A DNA stretch of 64,000 nucleotides from Xanthobacteraceae bacterium (GTDB taxonomy: Bacteria > Pseudomonadota > Alphaproteobacteria > Rhizobiales > Xanthobacteraceae): the NCBI GenBank assembly GCA_019746135.1, contig JAIESI010000032.1:1-64000 (forward strand). Reading direction: 5' to 3'. Both the position numbers and the translations under genes were made by a program. Below are positions 43,007 through 53,427 of the stretch, one piece after another (position 1 is the first letter of the stretch; the number at the start of each line of letters is the position of its first letter). The notes under the pieces are model-generated. The model was given only the letters and a program-made list of their open reading frames with translations. It did no database searches and had not been told where the DNA came from.

Positions 43007-44461
43007 ATGAATAGGCATGAGTTGCAGCCGAAGTCCGGCCGGGGTCGCGGGAACAATGCGCCGCAGCCGGTCCGCACCTTGCGCGACTGGCTCGACCACC
43101 TTGCGGCGCACGACCGGCTGGCCGTGCTTAAGCCGAATGTCGGGCTGAAGTTCGAGCTTTCGGCTTATGCCAAGCGGCTCGATGGGCAACGCGCCACGGT
43201 GTTTCCCAAGCCCTTAGGTGACAAGCCCGGTGGCCATCCGATCCCGGTGGTTTCCGGGCTTGTGTCCGATCGCGGCTGGATGGCCGAGGCGATGGGCGTC
43301 GAGCCGTCGGAGATGCTGGCCGAGTTCCAGAAGGCCGCGGAAAATCCGCTGCCGTGGGAGGAGGTGAAAGCGGCTCCGGCGCAGGAGGTGGTCCACCGCG
43401 GGGCAGATCTGGACCTCGCCACGATCCTGCCGCTGCCGACCCACAACGAGCACGACGGCGGTCCCTATATCGCCGCGGGCCTGATGATCGTTCGCAATCC
43501 GAAAACCGGAAAGCAGAACGTCTCGATCCATCGCTGCCAGCTCACCGGTCCCAACCGCCTGGGCGTGCTGGTGCTGCCGCGCCACACCTTCGTGTTCCAG
43601 CGCATGGCGGAGGAGGCGGGCGAGCCGCTCGATGCTGCGATCGTGGTCGGCGTCGATCCGCTGACGCTTTTGGCCTCGCAGGCGATCGTGCCGATCGACC
43701 ACGACGAGCTCGAGATCGCCGGCGCCCTGCAGCACCGGCCGCTGCCGGTGGTGAAATGCGTCGCAAGCGACATCCGCGTCCCGGCCGAGGCCGAGATCGT
43801 GGTCGAGGGACGCTTCCTGCCGAACGTGCGCGAGCCGGAAGGGCCGTTCGGCGAGTTTCCGCAGTACTACGGCGAGCGCGCGCCGCGCGAGGTGATGGAG
43901 ATCGTCGCGGTCACGCATCGCAAGGACGCGATCTTCCACACCATCGTCGGCGGCGGGCTCGAGCATCAGCTCCTTGGCGGGATCCCGAAGGAAGCGACGC
44001 TGCTGACGCATCTTCGGCGCAACTTTCCGAACGTGCTCGACGTGCACCTGTCGCCCGGCGGCGTCATGCGCTTCCACCTGTTCGTCAAGATCAGGAAGAC
44101 CCAGGAAGGGCAGGGCAAGAACGTGATCCTCGGCGCGTTCGCAGGCTCGTTCGACCTGAAGCACGTCATCGTCGTCGACGAGGACGTCGACATCCACAAT
44201 CCGACCGAGGTCGAGTGGGCGGTGGCGACGCGCTTCCAGGCCGACCGCGATCTGGTGATCGTGCCGGACAGCCAGGGCTCCAAGCTCGACCCGTCGAACC
44301 GCGACGGCGTCGGCGCCAAGATGGGCATCGACGCGACCAAGCCGTTCAAGGCGCCGGAGATGGTGTTCAAGCGCATCCGCGTGCCGGGCGAGGAGACGAT
44401 CGACGTGGCCGAGGTGCTCAGGCGATCGGGCGGCGATTGGCGGACGGCGCTGAAGTCCTAA
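43007..44461 (+). CDS. UbiD-family prenylated-FMN-dependent decarboxylase
   Basis: A 484-residue UbiD-type (de)carboxylase. The prFMN/Mn site region is seen in NVSIHRCQLTGPNRLGV, and the EPEGPFGEFPQYYG segment carries the acidic residues of the catalytic Glu-Arg-Glu network. Also ATGGP-like GGIPKEATLL and a C-terminal KMGIDATKP motif, family-typical. It decarboxylates an aromatic or unsaturated acid, possibly a CoA thioester as in phthaloyl-CoA decarboxylases. UbiX (cofactor synthase) is not in the window. Confidence 0.9.
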   Translation: MNRHELQPKSGRGRGNNAPQPVRTLRDWLDHLAAHDRLAVLKPNVGLKFELSAYAKRLDGQRATVFPKPLGDKPGGHPIPVVSGLVSDRGWMAEAMGVEPSEMLAEFQKAAENPLPWEEVKAAPAQEVVHRGADLDLATILPLPTHNEHDGGPYIAAGLMIVRNPKTGKQNVSIHRCQLTGPNRLGVLVLPRHTFVFQRMAEEAGEPLDAAIVVGVDPLTLLASQAIVPIDHDELEIAGALQHRPLPVVKCVASDIRVPAEAEIVVEGRFLPNVREPEGPFGEFPQYYGERAPREVMEIVAVTHRKDAIFHTIVGGGLEHQLLGGIPKEATLLTHLRRNFPNVLDVHLSPGGVMRFHLFVKIRKTQEGQGKNVILGAFAGSFDLKHVIVVDEDVDIHNPTEVEWAVATRFQADRDLVIVPDSQGSKLDPSNRDGVGAKMGIDATKPFKAPEMVFKRIRVPGEETIDVAEVLRRSGGDWRTALKS

Positions 44462-44498
44462 TGCACCGAAACTCAATGCATGCCGGACAACTTGCCTT

Positions 44499-45233
44499 TC
44501 AGCCTGCACCCGGCCCGAGCGGCGGATCGCCCTGCCACTGGCGCAGCGGATAGTCTGGCTGGGTGAACGAGTACATTTCGATGAGCCGGGTCTTGTTGCG
44601 CGAGGTGAGCGGCCGGAAGCCTTCGTTGGGAAAATTCGAGCCGCACGATGGCGTCGCGCTACCACACATTAAGGTATTTGGGTCCTGGTTGTGGCCCAAT
44701 CCTATGGCGTGACCCAGTTCATGTGCCACGATGTTGCGCGCCCCACCAGGTAACGTCATCGGTCCCCACTGCTCGCCTGGTATTCCGATCAGAACTTTGA
44801 TTGGCTGCAGCGGACCAAGCATGAACTTCGGCCAACCAAGCGCGAACGCATTGAAATTGTCCTTGGCCAAGGCCACGACGATGTCACCATCCACTTCGCG
44901 GATGCGCTGCGGCGGGTTTAGCTGGTAGCTGCGAAGTGATGGATGGAAATCGTTCGCCGGCAAAAGCCCAGTCACGTGATAGACAGCGCCCAATTGGAGC
45001 CAGCTGCGAAGCGTCGACAACTCCGCGTTCCAGAAACCAACGGCTTCATGAACCGCCTTCAGCCGCGGATCATTGTCATCTGACACGACCACGATGGACG
45101 GTTGGTGTTGCCATAGTCCCCACGGCACGTCGCCGCGTTCCGCCGAAAAGCGCGTTTCACCCAGCAGGGATTGCGCATGAGACGCCAGCGGCAAATTTGC
45201 AGCCAACCCAGCCACGAAAGTTCTTCGGTTCAT
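44499..45233 (-). CDS. matrixin-like zinc metalloprotease, secreted
   Basis: A 244-residue protein with a twin-arginine-like leader (NRRTFVAGLAANLPLASHA) and the zinc motif HELGHAIGLGH (HExxHxxGxxH) near residue 165, followed by a Met (TLMCG) that could be the Met-turn. Two Cys close by (MCGSATPSCG) may form a disulfide. It resembles M10/matrixin-like proteins, with no recognisable prodomain. Base composition is visibly less GC-rich than in the neighbours, suggesting acquisition. ATG 45233 fits the leader; an upstream start at 45281 does not. Confidence 0.75.
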   Translation of the reverse strand: MNRRTFVAGLAANLPLASHAQSLLGETRFSAERGDVPWGLWQHQPSIVVVSDDNDPRLKAVHEAVGFWNAELSTLRSWLQLGAVYHVTGLLPANDFHPSLRSYQLNPPQRIREVDGDIVVALAKDNFNAFALGWPKFMLGPLQPIKVLIGIPGEQWGPMTLPGGARNIVAHELGHAIGLGHNQDPNTLMCGSATPSCGSNFPNEGFRPLTSRNKTRLIEMYSFTQPDYPLRQWQGDPPLGPGAG

Positions 45234-45439
45234 GACGAGCGCCTCGGCCTTGATGTCGGATGGTGCCGACCTGGTCCCCAAGCTCTTGCCGCCACGCCAA
45301 CAGCGTGCCCAAATTCAAGGCATCCACAGGCTGCAATTGCGGCCCAAAGCCCCCTTTACCCCGGCCTGCGATTGGCGCGAGGCTTGCAGTATCGACATTG
45401 GAACACCTGCCAGGATGGCGATTTAAAGGCGGGGGGAGA

Positions 45440-46864
<1,425 letters not shown>

Positions 46865-46887
46865 ATTGGGTGTTGGACCGCTGACCG

Positions 46888-47829
46888 ATGCTTTCCCGCA
46901 CCGCCGATAACCTCTACTGGCTCGCGCGCTACGTCGAACGCGCCGAATATCTCGCGCGCATCCTCGAAGCGACCCAGCGGCTCACCGCCATGCCGCTCGA
47001 ATATGTCGGCGAGACCAACGAGTGGGAATCCGCGCTCGCCACCGCCGGATGCTCCAGCGCCTTCTTCGCCGTCCATGCGGAGGCCAACGAGGAAACCGTC
47101 ACCGACTTCCTGGCCTTCTCCACCTCCAACCCGTCGTCGATCCGCAACTGCTTCGAGGTCGCGCGCACCAACGCGCGCGCGGTGCGCACCGCGCTGACCA
47201 TGGAGATGTGGGACGCCATCAACACCACCTGGCTCGAATTGAAGCGCTTCGGCAACCGGCCGTCGTCGCGCGAGGAGTTCCAGCGCTTCCTCACCTGGGT
47301 GCAGGAATCCTCGCTGCGCTACGACGGCTCGGCCTACCGGACCATGCTGCGCAACGACGCCTACTGGTTCTCCCGCCTCGGCGTCTACATCGAGCGCGCC
47401 GACAACACCGCGCGCATCCTCGACGTGAAGTACCACTTGCTCCTTCCGGCGCTGGAGCACGTCGGCGGCCCGCTCGACTACTACCAGTGGGCCGGCATCC
47501 TGCGCTCGGTCTCCGCGCTCACCGCCTATCACTGGGTCTATCGCGAAAGCCTGAAGCCCTGGCTGATTGCCGACCTCTTGATGCTCAACGAGCAGATGCC
47601 GCGCTCGCTGGCGAGCTGCTACGAGAACCTGGTGCAGAACCTCGACCGCATCGCCGGCGCCTATGGACGCCAGGGCCCGGCGCAGCGGCAGGCGCGGGCG
47701 ATCCGCACCCGGTTGCAGAACAGCCGCATGGAGGAAATCTTCCAGTCCGGCCTGCACGAGTTCATCACGTCGTTCATCACCGACAACAACAAGCTCGGCT
47801 CGGCGATCACGCAGCAGTATCTGGCGTAG
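46888..47829 (+). CDS. alpha-E domain protein (COG2307 type)
   Basis: A 313-residue all-helical protein beginning MLSRTADNLYWLARYVERAE, the hallmark of the alpha-E family; a second half repeats the pattern (YWFSRLGVYIERADNTARILD). The function is unproven; it is thought to work with the ATP-grasp partner and a transglutaminase-like peptidase in peptide synthesis or modification. A transglutaminase gene lies 2.9 kb downstream, separated by a two-component system. Confidence 0.92.
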   Translation: MLSRTADNLYWLARYVERAEYLARILEATQRLTAMPLEYVGETNEWESALATAGCSSAFFAVHAEANEETVTDFLAFSTSNPSSIRNCFEVARTNARAVRTALTMEMWDAINTTWLELKRFGNRPSSREEFQRFLTWVQESSLRYDGSAYRTMLRNDAYWFSRLGVYIERADNTARILDVKYHLLLPALEHVGGPLDYYQWAGILRSVSALTAYHWVYRESLKPWLIADLLMLNEQMPRSLASCYENLVQNLDRIAGAYGRQGPAQRQARAIRTRLQNSRMEEIFQSGLHEFITSFITDNNKLGSAITQQYLA

Positions 47830-48134
47830 TTCTTCCACCGTCATTCCGGGGCGGCCCGAAGGGCCGAACCCGGAATCCAGACAAGGAAGAATTCCCGCCG
47901 AAACTGGATTCCGGGTTCGCGCCTTTCCGCCTTCGCGTTCACGCGCTTCGGCGGACTCCAGCCCGCCGTAGCTCGCAAAGCGAGCGGAGGCGGGTCGGCG
48001 CGCCCCAGAAATGACGCCGGTGTGAGCGGCGCGCTTTACATAACTTTACATTCGGGACAAACGCCGGAAACCGGCCATCTCCATGTTGGGTCCAGCGACA
48101 ATGCTGCTGACGACCCCGACGAAGGAGATGTTCC
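47830..48134. repeat. intergenic repeat region (dispersed element, copy A at about 47840-48012)
   Basis: The left part is a hairpin of CCGGGGCGGCC...GAACCCGGAATCCAG against CTGGATTCCGGGTTCG; the right part (from about 47925) reads CCGCCTTCGCGTTCACGCGC, CGGCGGACTCCAGCCCGCC and GTAGCTCGCAAAGCGAGCGG. The same arrangement occurs at 53428-53600 with a few changes. The last 120 bases before the Spy-like gene are unique and contain its promoter region, where no hexamers were assigned. Confidence 0.7.
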
Positions 48135-48749
48135 ATGTCCGACCATGCAAGGCCCGATGACGCGAACCCGCCGGTTTCCGGCACCGTTTTGCCGCCCAAT
48201 CGCGGCCGCCGCACCGGCTGGATCGTGGCCGCGCTCATTGCCGCGGGCCTCACCGGGGCCGCGGCGTCGAGCGCGCTCAGCCATGGGTTCGGCTTCGGCC
48301 CTCCGGGTTTCGGCCCGGGCGGCTGGCATGGCCGCTTCATGGGCGGCCCGCTCGACCCCAAGCAGATCGAGGATCGCGCCGACCGCGCGGTCCGTCACAT
48401 CGCCATCGAGATCGACGCGACCAACGAGCAGCAGGAAAAGCTGCGCAACGTCGTACGCGGCGCGGTCAGGGACATCCTGCCGATGCGCGAGAAGGCGCAC
48501 GCCGCCCGCGCGCGGGCCCGCGAACTCCTGACCCAGGACAAGATCGACCGTGCCGAGATCGAAAAGTTCCGCAGCGACCAGGTTGCGCTGGCCGATGCGT
48601 TCTCGAAACGGGTGGCGCAGGCGGTCGGGGACGCCGCTGAAATTCTCACCCCCGAGCAGCGGCGCAAGATCGCCGACCGCCTGCCGCCATCCGGCCATGG
48701 TCATGGTTTCGGCCCGGGCTTCGGCCCCGGCCCGCACTGGAATCGGTGA
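48135..48749 (+). CDS. Spy/CpxP/CnrX-like periplasmic stress protein, membrane-anchored
   Basis: A 204-residue protein with a single N-terminal helix (GWIVAALIAAGLTGAAASSAL, about residues 28-48), a Gly/Phe/Pro/His-rich segment (HGFGFGPPGFGPGGWHG), helical core with two LTxxQ-like motifs (DATNEQQEKLRNVV and LTPEQRRKIADRL) and a second His/Gly/Phe-rich tail (GHGHGFGPGFGPGPHW). Such proteins bind unfolded proteins or metals in the periplasm and modulate sensor kinases. The His-rich ends suggest metal binding. Twelve bases before the response regulator. Confidence 0.82.
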   Translation: MSDHARPDDANPPVSGTVLPPNRGRRTGWIVAALIAAGLTGAAASSALSHGFGFGPPGFGPGGWHGRFMGGPLDPKQIEDRADRAVRHIAIEIDATNEQQEKLRNVVRGAVRDILPMREKAHAARARARELLTQDKIDRAEIEKFRSDQVALADAFSKRVAQAVGDAAEILTPEQRRKIADRLPPSGHGHGFGPGFGPGPHWNR

Positions 48750-48761
48750 TAAAGTCGCTCC

Positions 48762-49448
48762 GTGGCCGAGCGCATTCTGCTGATCGAGGACGACCCGCGT
48801 CTCGCCGAGATGGTCAAGAATTATCTCGGCGAGGCCGGTTTTGCCGTGACGGTCGCGGGGCGCGGCAACGACGGCATCGCCCTCGAAGCGCGCGAGGCGT
48901 TCGACGCGCTGGTGCTCGACCTGATGCTTCCCGACATCGACGGCCTCGAAGTCTGCCGCCGCATCCGCGCGCGCTCGCAGACGCCGATCCTGATGCTGAC
49001 CGCGCGGGGCGATGCGATGGACCGCGTGGTCGGGCTCGAAATTGGCGCCGACGACTATTTGCCCAAGCCGTTCGAGCCGCGCGAGATGCTGGCGCGGCTG
49101 CGCGCGATCCTGCGCCGCCGCGGCCGCGAGCAGCGCAACGACGTGCTGCGGTTCGGCCGGCTCGAGATCGACGCGGGCTCGCGCACGGCCCGGCGCGACG
49201 GCAATGAATGCGCGCTGACCGGCTATCAGTTCTCGCTGCTGCTGTCGCTCGCCCAGCATGCTGGCCGCGTCATGTCGCGTGATGCGATCATGGATGCGAT
49301 GAAGCACGAGAAGCTCGACGCGTTCGATCGTTCCATCGATGTGCATATCTCCCGCATCCGCGCCGTCATCGAGGACGATCCGAAGAAGCCGCGGCGGATC
49401 GTGACCGTGCGCGGCTCGGGCTATGTGTTCGCCAAGGCGCAGGATTAA
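48762..49448 (+). CDS. OmpR/PhoB-family response regulator
   Basis: A 228-residue regulator starting at GTG 48762. The receiver has LLIEDDPRLAEMV, phospho-acceptor Asp in LVLDLMLPDIDG, and the Lys in LPKPFEPREML; the C-terminal winged helix shows AFDRSIDVHISRIRA and TVRGSGYVFA. It is encoded between the Spy-like protein and the cognate kinase, all in one operon like CpxRA/Spy-type systems. Confidence 0.93.
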   Translation: MAERILLIEDDPRLAEMVKNYLGEAGFAVTVAGRGNDGIALEAREAFDALVLDLMLPDIDGLEVCRRIRARSQTPILMLTARGDAMDRVVGLEIGADDYLPKPFEPREMLARLRAILRRRGREQRNDVLRFGRLEIDAGSRTARRDGNECALTGYQFSLLLSLAQHAGRVMSRDAIMDAMKHEKLDAFDRSIDVHISRIRAVIEDDPKKPRRIVTVRGSGYVFAKAQD

Positions 49449-49455
49449 GCCGGCG

Positions 49456-50712
49456 ATGCGGCGTCTCTATCTGAAAATCTATCTCACCATCATCGCGAGC
49501 CTGGTGCTCGTGGTGGTGGTCGCGGCCGGCGTGTGGCGGTGGGGCGCAGGCGGCCCGCCCGGCGCGCAGGTCATCGAGGCGGCAGGCGAGATCGTCAGCC
49601 TTGCGCTGCCGCCCTCCCACGCACCGCAATTCGAGCAGCAGCGTGCGTTGGACGATCTCGCGCGGCGTTTCCGCATTGATCTCGCGCTGTTCACCCGGGA
49701 CGGCCAGCCGATCGCCGCGGCCGGACAGCCGCTGCCGCCGCCGCCGGCGGACGCGGACGGCGACTGGATTCGCGGCCGCGGCGGGCCGGCCTGGGCATTC
49801 CGGCTTCCTGACGAGCGCCGGCTGGTGGTTCGCGCGCTGCCGCGCCACCGCCATCCGGCGATCCATTTCCTGCTGGCGCTCGGCGGCATTGCTCTCGCGG
49901 TTGCGGTCGCGGCCTATCCGTTCGTGCGCGGGCTGACGCGGCGGCTCGAACGGCTGCAGGCCGGCGTCGAGAAGCTCGGCGCGGGCAACCTTGCGGCCCG
50001 CGTCGATGTCGAGGGCAAGGACGAGGTGGCGCGGCTCGCGCAGAGCTTCAACCACTCCGCCGAGCGCATCGAGGACCTGATGAAGGCGCACCGGATGCTG
50101 CTCGCCAACGCCTCGCACGAGCTGCGCACGCCATTGTCGCGCATCCGGCTTTGCATCGATCTGATGCAGCAGAACCCCGACCCGAAGTACAAGGCGGCGA
50201 TCGAGCAGGACATCGCCGAGCTCGACCAGATGATCGACGAGATCCTGCTGGCGAGCCGGCTCGGCACGATCACGGCCCCGCAGCTCGAGGAGACTGTCGA
50301 TCTGCTCGCGCTCGCGGCCGAGGAGGGCGCGCGCTACGACGACTGCCTGGTGGAGGGCGAGCCCGTCACCGTGCGCGGCGACCGGCGGCTGCTCGGCCGG
50401 ATGATCCGCAATCTGCTGGAAAACGCCAGGCGGCACGGCGCGCCGCCGACCAATGTGGCGGTCCGCAGCGCCGGTGGCCGCGCCGTCATCGAGGTCATGG
50501 ACGGCGGCAAGGGCGTGCCGGAGGCCGAGCGCGAGCGGGTGTTCACGCCGTTCTACCGGCTGGCCGGCGATACCGAGGGCGCGGGGCTCGGGCTCGCACT
50601 GGTGCAGCAGATCGCCCGGCTGCACGGCGGCGACGCGACGGTCGCGCCCAAGCCCGGCCATCCGAGCTGCTTTCAGGTCGGCCTGCCCAAGCTTGCCGCC
50701 GCCAACGCCTAG
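49456..50712 (+). CDS. sensor histidine kinase
   Basis: A 418-residue kinase with two membrane helices (about 8-28 and 140-158), a periplasmic domain of about 110 residues, HAMP, H-box LANASHELRTPLSRIR, N-box NLLENARRHG, and G-boxes MDGGKGV and GAGLGLALVQQ. It probably phosphorylates the regulator encoded 7 bases upstream in response to an envelope signal relayed by the Spy-like protein. Confidence 0.93.
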   Translation: MRRLYLKIYLTIIASLVLVVVVAAGVWRWGAGGPPGAQVIEAAGEIVSLALPPSHAPQFEQQRALDDLARRFRIDLALFTRDGQPIAAAGQPLPPPPADADGDWIRGRGGPAWAFRLPDERRLVVRALPRHRHPAIHFLLALGGIALAVAVAAYPFVRGLTRRLERLQAGVEKLGAGNLAARVDVEGKDEVARLAQSFNHSAERIEDLMKAHRMLLANASHELRTPLSRIRLCIDLMQQNPDPKYKAAIEQDIAELDQMIDEILLASRLGTITAPQLEETVDLLALAAEEGARYDDCLVEGEPVTVRGDRRLLGRMIRNLLENARRHGAPPTNVAVRSAGGRAVIEVMDGGKGVPEAERERVFTPFYRLAGDTEGAGLGLALVQQIARLHGGDATVAPKPGHPSCFQVGLPKLAAANA

Positions 50713-50768
50713 TGCCTGGGCGTTCCTTGGGCTTGACCGGAACGGTCCGGTTTTCAATGGTGCCAGCC

Positions 50769-51617
50769 ATGCGCATCCAGGTGTCCCACGAGACCGTCTA
50801 CCGCTACGGGCAGCCGGCCAACGGCGTGATCCAGACGCTGCGGCTCACCCCGCGCCACCACGAAAGCCAGTATGTGGTCGACTGGCGGATCGACGTGTCG
50901 GAAAACTGCCAGCTCGACCAGCATGAAGACGCATTCGGCAACCTGATCCACGTGTTCAACGTCGACGGCCCGTTGCAGGAGCTGCGGGTGCTGGCGGAGG
51001 GCGAGGTCGACACCCAGGACGCGAGCGGCGTGGTGCGCGGCGCAATCGAGCGTTTCCCGCCGAGCCTTTATCTCCGCGAGACCGCGCTGACCACCGCCGA
51101 TCCGGCGATCGCTGAATTCGCCGAAGCGGCCCGCAGCAACAGCCGCCCGGACGTGCTCTCGGTTCTGCATGCGCTGCTCGAGCGCATCCACGGTGACGTC
51201 TCCTATGACGAGGAGGGGCCGACCAACTCCGCGACCACCGCGGCCGAGGCCTATGCGCTCAGGCGCGGCGTCTGCCAGGACTTCACCCACATCTTCATTG
51301 CCGCGGCGCGCAGCCTCGCCATCCCGGCGCGCTACATCGGCGGGCACTTTTTCCGCAGCGACGGCGCCGCGGTGCAGGAGGCGGCGCACGCCTGGGCCGA
51401 GGCCTACGTGCCCGATCTCGGCTGGGTCGCGTTCGACGCCGCGAACGGCATCTGCGCGACCGACGCGCATGTGCGGGTCGCGGTCGGCCTCGATTATCTG
51501 GGGGCTGCCCCGATGCGCGGCACGCGCTATGGCGGCGGCGACGAGGCGCTCGACGTCACGGTGCGGGTGAGTTGTCCGCTGCGGCCGTCGCACGGCCAGT
51601 CGCAAAGCCAGTCGTAG
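50769..51617 (+). CDS. transglutaminase-like cysteine peptidase/amidase (COG1305 type)
   Basis: A 282-residue protein with the bacterial transglutaminase-like N-terminal domain (RIQVSHETVYRYGQP) and a catalytic domain: Cys in RRGVCQDFTHIF, His in AAHAWAEAYVPDLGWVAFD and the Asp of FDAANG. This version is the usual partner of the ATP-grasp/alpha-E pair. An ATG at 50757 would add four residues. It starts 56 bases after the kinase gene on the same strand. Confidence 0.9.
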   Translation: MRIQVSHETVYRYGQPANGVIQTLRLTPRHHESQYVVDWRIDVSENCQLDQHEDAFGNLIHVFNVDGPLQELRVLAEGEVDTQDASGVVRGAIERFPPSLYLRETALTTADPAIAEFAEAARSNSRPDVLSVLHALLERIHGDVSYDEEGPTNSATTAAEAYALRRGVCQDFTHIFIAAARSLAIPARYIGGHFFRSDGAAVQEAAHAWAEAYVPDLGWVAFDAANGICATDAHVRVAVGLDYLGAAPMRGTRYGGGDEALDVTVRVSCPLRPSHGQSQSQS

Positions 51618-51629
51618 CGGATCGGTATG

Positions 51630-52661
51630 TCAGCGGATCGCGTGGATATCCGGTGAGGCGATCCGGATCGGCTTGGCGCGCCGGTCTGCCGCCGCAGCGG
51701 CCATGATCGGCTTCGCCCGCGGCGGTTCCTCAAGCTGGCACAGCTCGTCCGCGGATCGGTCCTGCAGCCGCAGCCCGTCGAGGCTGAGGCTCGCCAGCGC
51801 CGCCGCCTGCACCGGCGCGCTTTGCAGCGACCTGGTGCTCCGCGAGTTGAGCTTCCAGTCTGCAGCCGCCGTCACCGTCGCCGGCCGTGTCGGGGTCGTG
51901 TGCTGCACATGGACGATACGGAAGCCGTTCGCCTTGAGCTCCTTGAGCAGGATCGGCAACGCATCCACCGTGCGCTGGTGGATATCGTGCAGGAGCAGGA
52001 TGCCTTTGCCCTTGCCCTCCAGCCGCCGGACCGCGCGCTTGGCGACCTCGCGGGCGCTGAGCCGGAGCCAGTCGTCGGCCGGCGCGTCCGCGCCCCACAC
52101 CATCAGGCCGCGCGAGGCGGCATAGGCCTCGACCGGCGCGCTATGGCCAAAGCCGGGAAAGCGAAAGAACGGCGCGACCTTCTGTGCGTCGCCGAGCGCC
52201 GCCGCGGTCGCGGCAATTCCGCCATCGACCTGCGCCTTGGCTTCCGCAAGCCCCAGCATCCGGAAGTGGAGCGGATGGCTCAGGCTGTGGGTGCCGACGG
52301 TGTGGCCGTCCTCATGGACGCGCCGCACCAGTTCCGGATTGGCCCGCGCCATGACGCCGACGATGAAATAGGTCGCCTTCACGCACTCGGCGGCCAGGAT
52401 GTCGAGAATCTTGTCGGTGTAGGGTGGCAGCGGACCGTCGTCGAAGGTGAGCACCACTTCCTTGTCGACAAGCGGCAGCGTCTCCGCATAGTTCATCGTG
52501 CCGATCTTCCGGTGCTCGGTGGGATCGACCACAATCGTGCGGCTGGTGCCGATCGCGTTTGGATTGCCCGGGCAATTGGCGGCGAAGGCGGGGACAACAA
52601 GACTGCTGAGCGCAAAGGCCGCTAGGCCTGTGCGCGCGAATCGGCAAAGTCTGATTCTCAT
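51630..52661 (-). CDS. polysaccharide deacetylase (NodB domain), secreted
   Basis: A 343-residue protein: signal peptide of about 28 residues (LAAFALSSLVVPAFAA), NodB domain with VVLTFDDGP (catalytic Asp-Asp), THSLSHPLH (metal histidines), FFRFPGFGHS and ILLLHDIH. A C-terminal extension of about 90 residues, Ala/Arg-rich, is not recognised. It would remove N- or O-acetyl groups from peptidoglycan or exopolysaccharide in the periplasm. Convergent with the transglutaminase gene (12 bases between stops). Confidence 0.88.
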   Translation of the reverse strand: MRIRLCRFARTGLAAFALSSLVVPAFAANCPGNPNAIGTSRTIVVDPTEHRKIGTMNYAETLPLVDKEVVLTFDDGPLPPYTDKILDILAAECVKATYFIVGVMARANPELVRRVHEDGHTVGTHSLSHPLHFRMLGLAEAKAQVDGGIAATAAALGDAQKVAPFFRFPGFGHSAPVEAYAASRGLMVWGADAPADDWLRLSAREVAKRAVRRLEGKGKGILLLHDIHQRTVDALPILLKELKANGFRIVHVQHTTPTRPATVTAAADWKLNSRSTRSLQSAPVQAAALASLSLDGLRLQDRSADELCQLEEPPRAKPIMAAAAADRRAKPIRIASPDIHAIR

Positions 52662-52719
52662 GAATGATTCTTATGGCACTCAAGATATTGCGATGGCATC
52701 GCCGTGCCTCTGAATTCAC

Positions 52720-53406
52720 ATGCATATTGAGTCGCACCCTCCTCGGTCGGGTCTGCCAGCCGTCCGGTTCACGCCGTCGGAGCGGCGCCTGATTCGCAGG
52801 CTGCGCACGCCCTTGGCCGTGCAGCGCTATCTCAACAGGTTGCCGTACAACACCGAGACCAAGGGCGACACGCTGCGCAGCTTCCGGCAGGTGGTGCGCA
52901 GGAAAACGGCACACTGCCTGGAGGCTGCGCTGTTCACTGCCTGCGTGCTGGACCAGCACGGCTATTCGCCGCTGGTGATGGGCCTCGAATCGATCGACGG
53001 CCTCGACCACGTGATCTTCGTCTACAAGCACCGCGGCCGCTGGGGTGCGGTGGCGCGCTCGCGCGATCCGGGCCTGCATGGTCGCAAGCCGGTGTTTCGT
53101 TCGCCGCGCGCGCTCGCCGAGAGCTATTTCGATCCGTACATCGACCACAGCGGCCTGATCACCCGCTATTCGGTGGTGCACTTGCGCATCATGGGCCAGT
53201 ACGACTGGCGGCTGTCGAAGCGGAACGTGTGGGCGGTCGAGCGGATGCTGTTCACGGTGCCGCACTGGCGGCTCAGGCGGCGCTCACGCAAGCACGTGCG
53301 GCGCGAGCGCGAGAAGTACCGGGCGTATCTGGAAAAGCACAAGAAGAAGCCGGTCTACTATCGCGGCCGGGAAAAGTGGACGGAAATCCCCAAACACTTC
53401 TTGTGA
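52720..53406 (+). CDS. transglutaminase-like-fold protein of unknown role (228 aa)
   Basis: A soluble protein with a possible Cys-His-Asp triad: Cys in RKTAHCLEAALFTACVL, His in GLDHVIFVYKHRGRWG and Asp in ARSRDPGLHG. The C-terminal third is strongly basic (RLRRRSRKHVRREREKYR; EKHKKKPVYYRG). The arrangement resembles a transglutaminase/cysteine-protease fold, but I cannot name a characterised family. Divergent from the deacetylase with only 58 AT-rich bases between starts. Confidence 0.75.
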   Translation: MHIESHPPRSGLPAVRFTPSERRLIRRLRTPLAVQRYLNRLPYNTETKGDTLRSFRQVVRRKTAHCLEAALFTACVLDQHGYSPLVMGLESIDGLDHVIFVYKHRGRWGAVARSRDPGLHGRKPVFRSPRALAESYFDPYIDHSGLITRYSVVHLRIMGQYDWRLSKRNVWAVERMLFTVPHWRLRRRSRKHVRREREKYRAYLEKHKKKPVYYRGREKWTEIPKHFL

Positions 53407-53427
53407 TTTAAACGCGAACTCTCCGCG

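Noticed and set aside
41401..43077. Upstream start of the CoA ligase at 43077
   Set aside because: It would run through the start of the divergent ubiD-like gene; ATG 42948 matches the usual N-terminus of the family.
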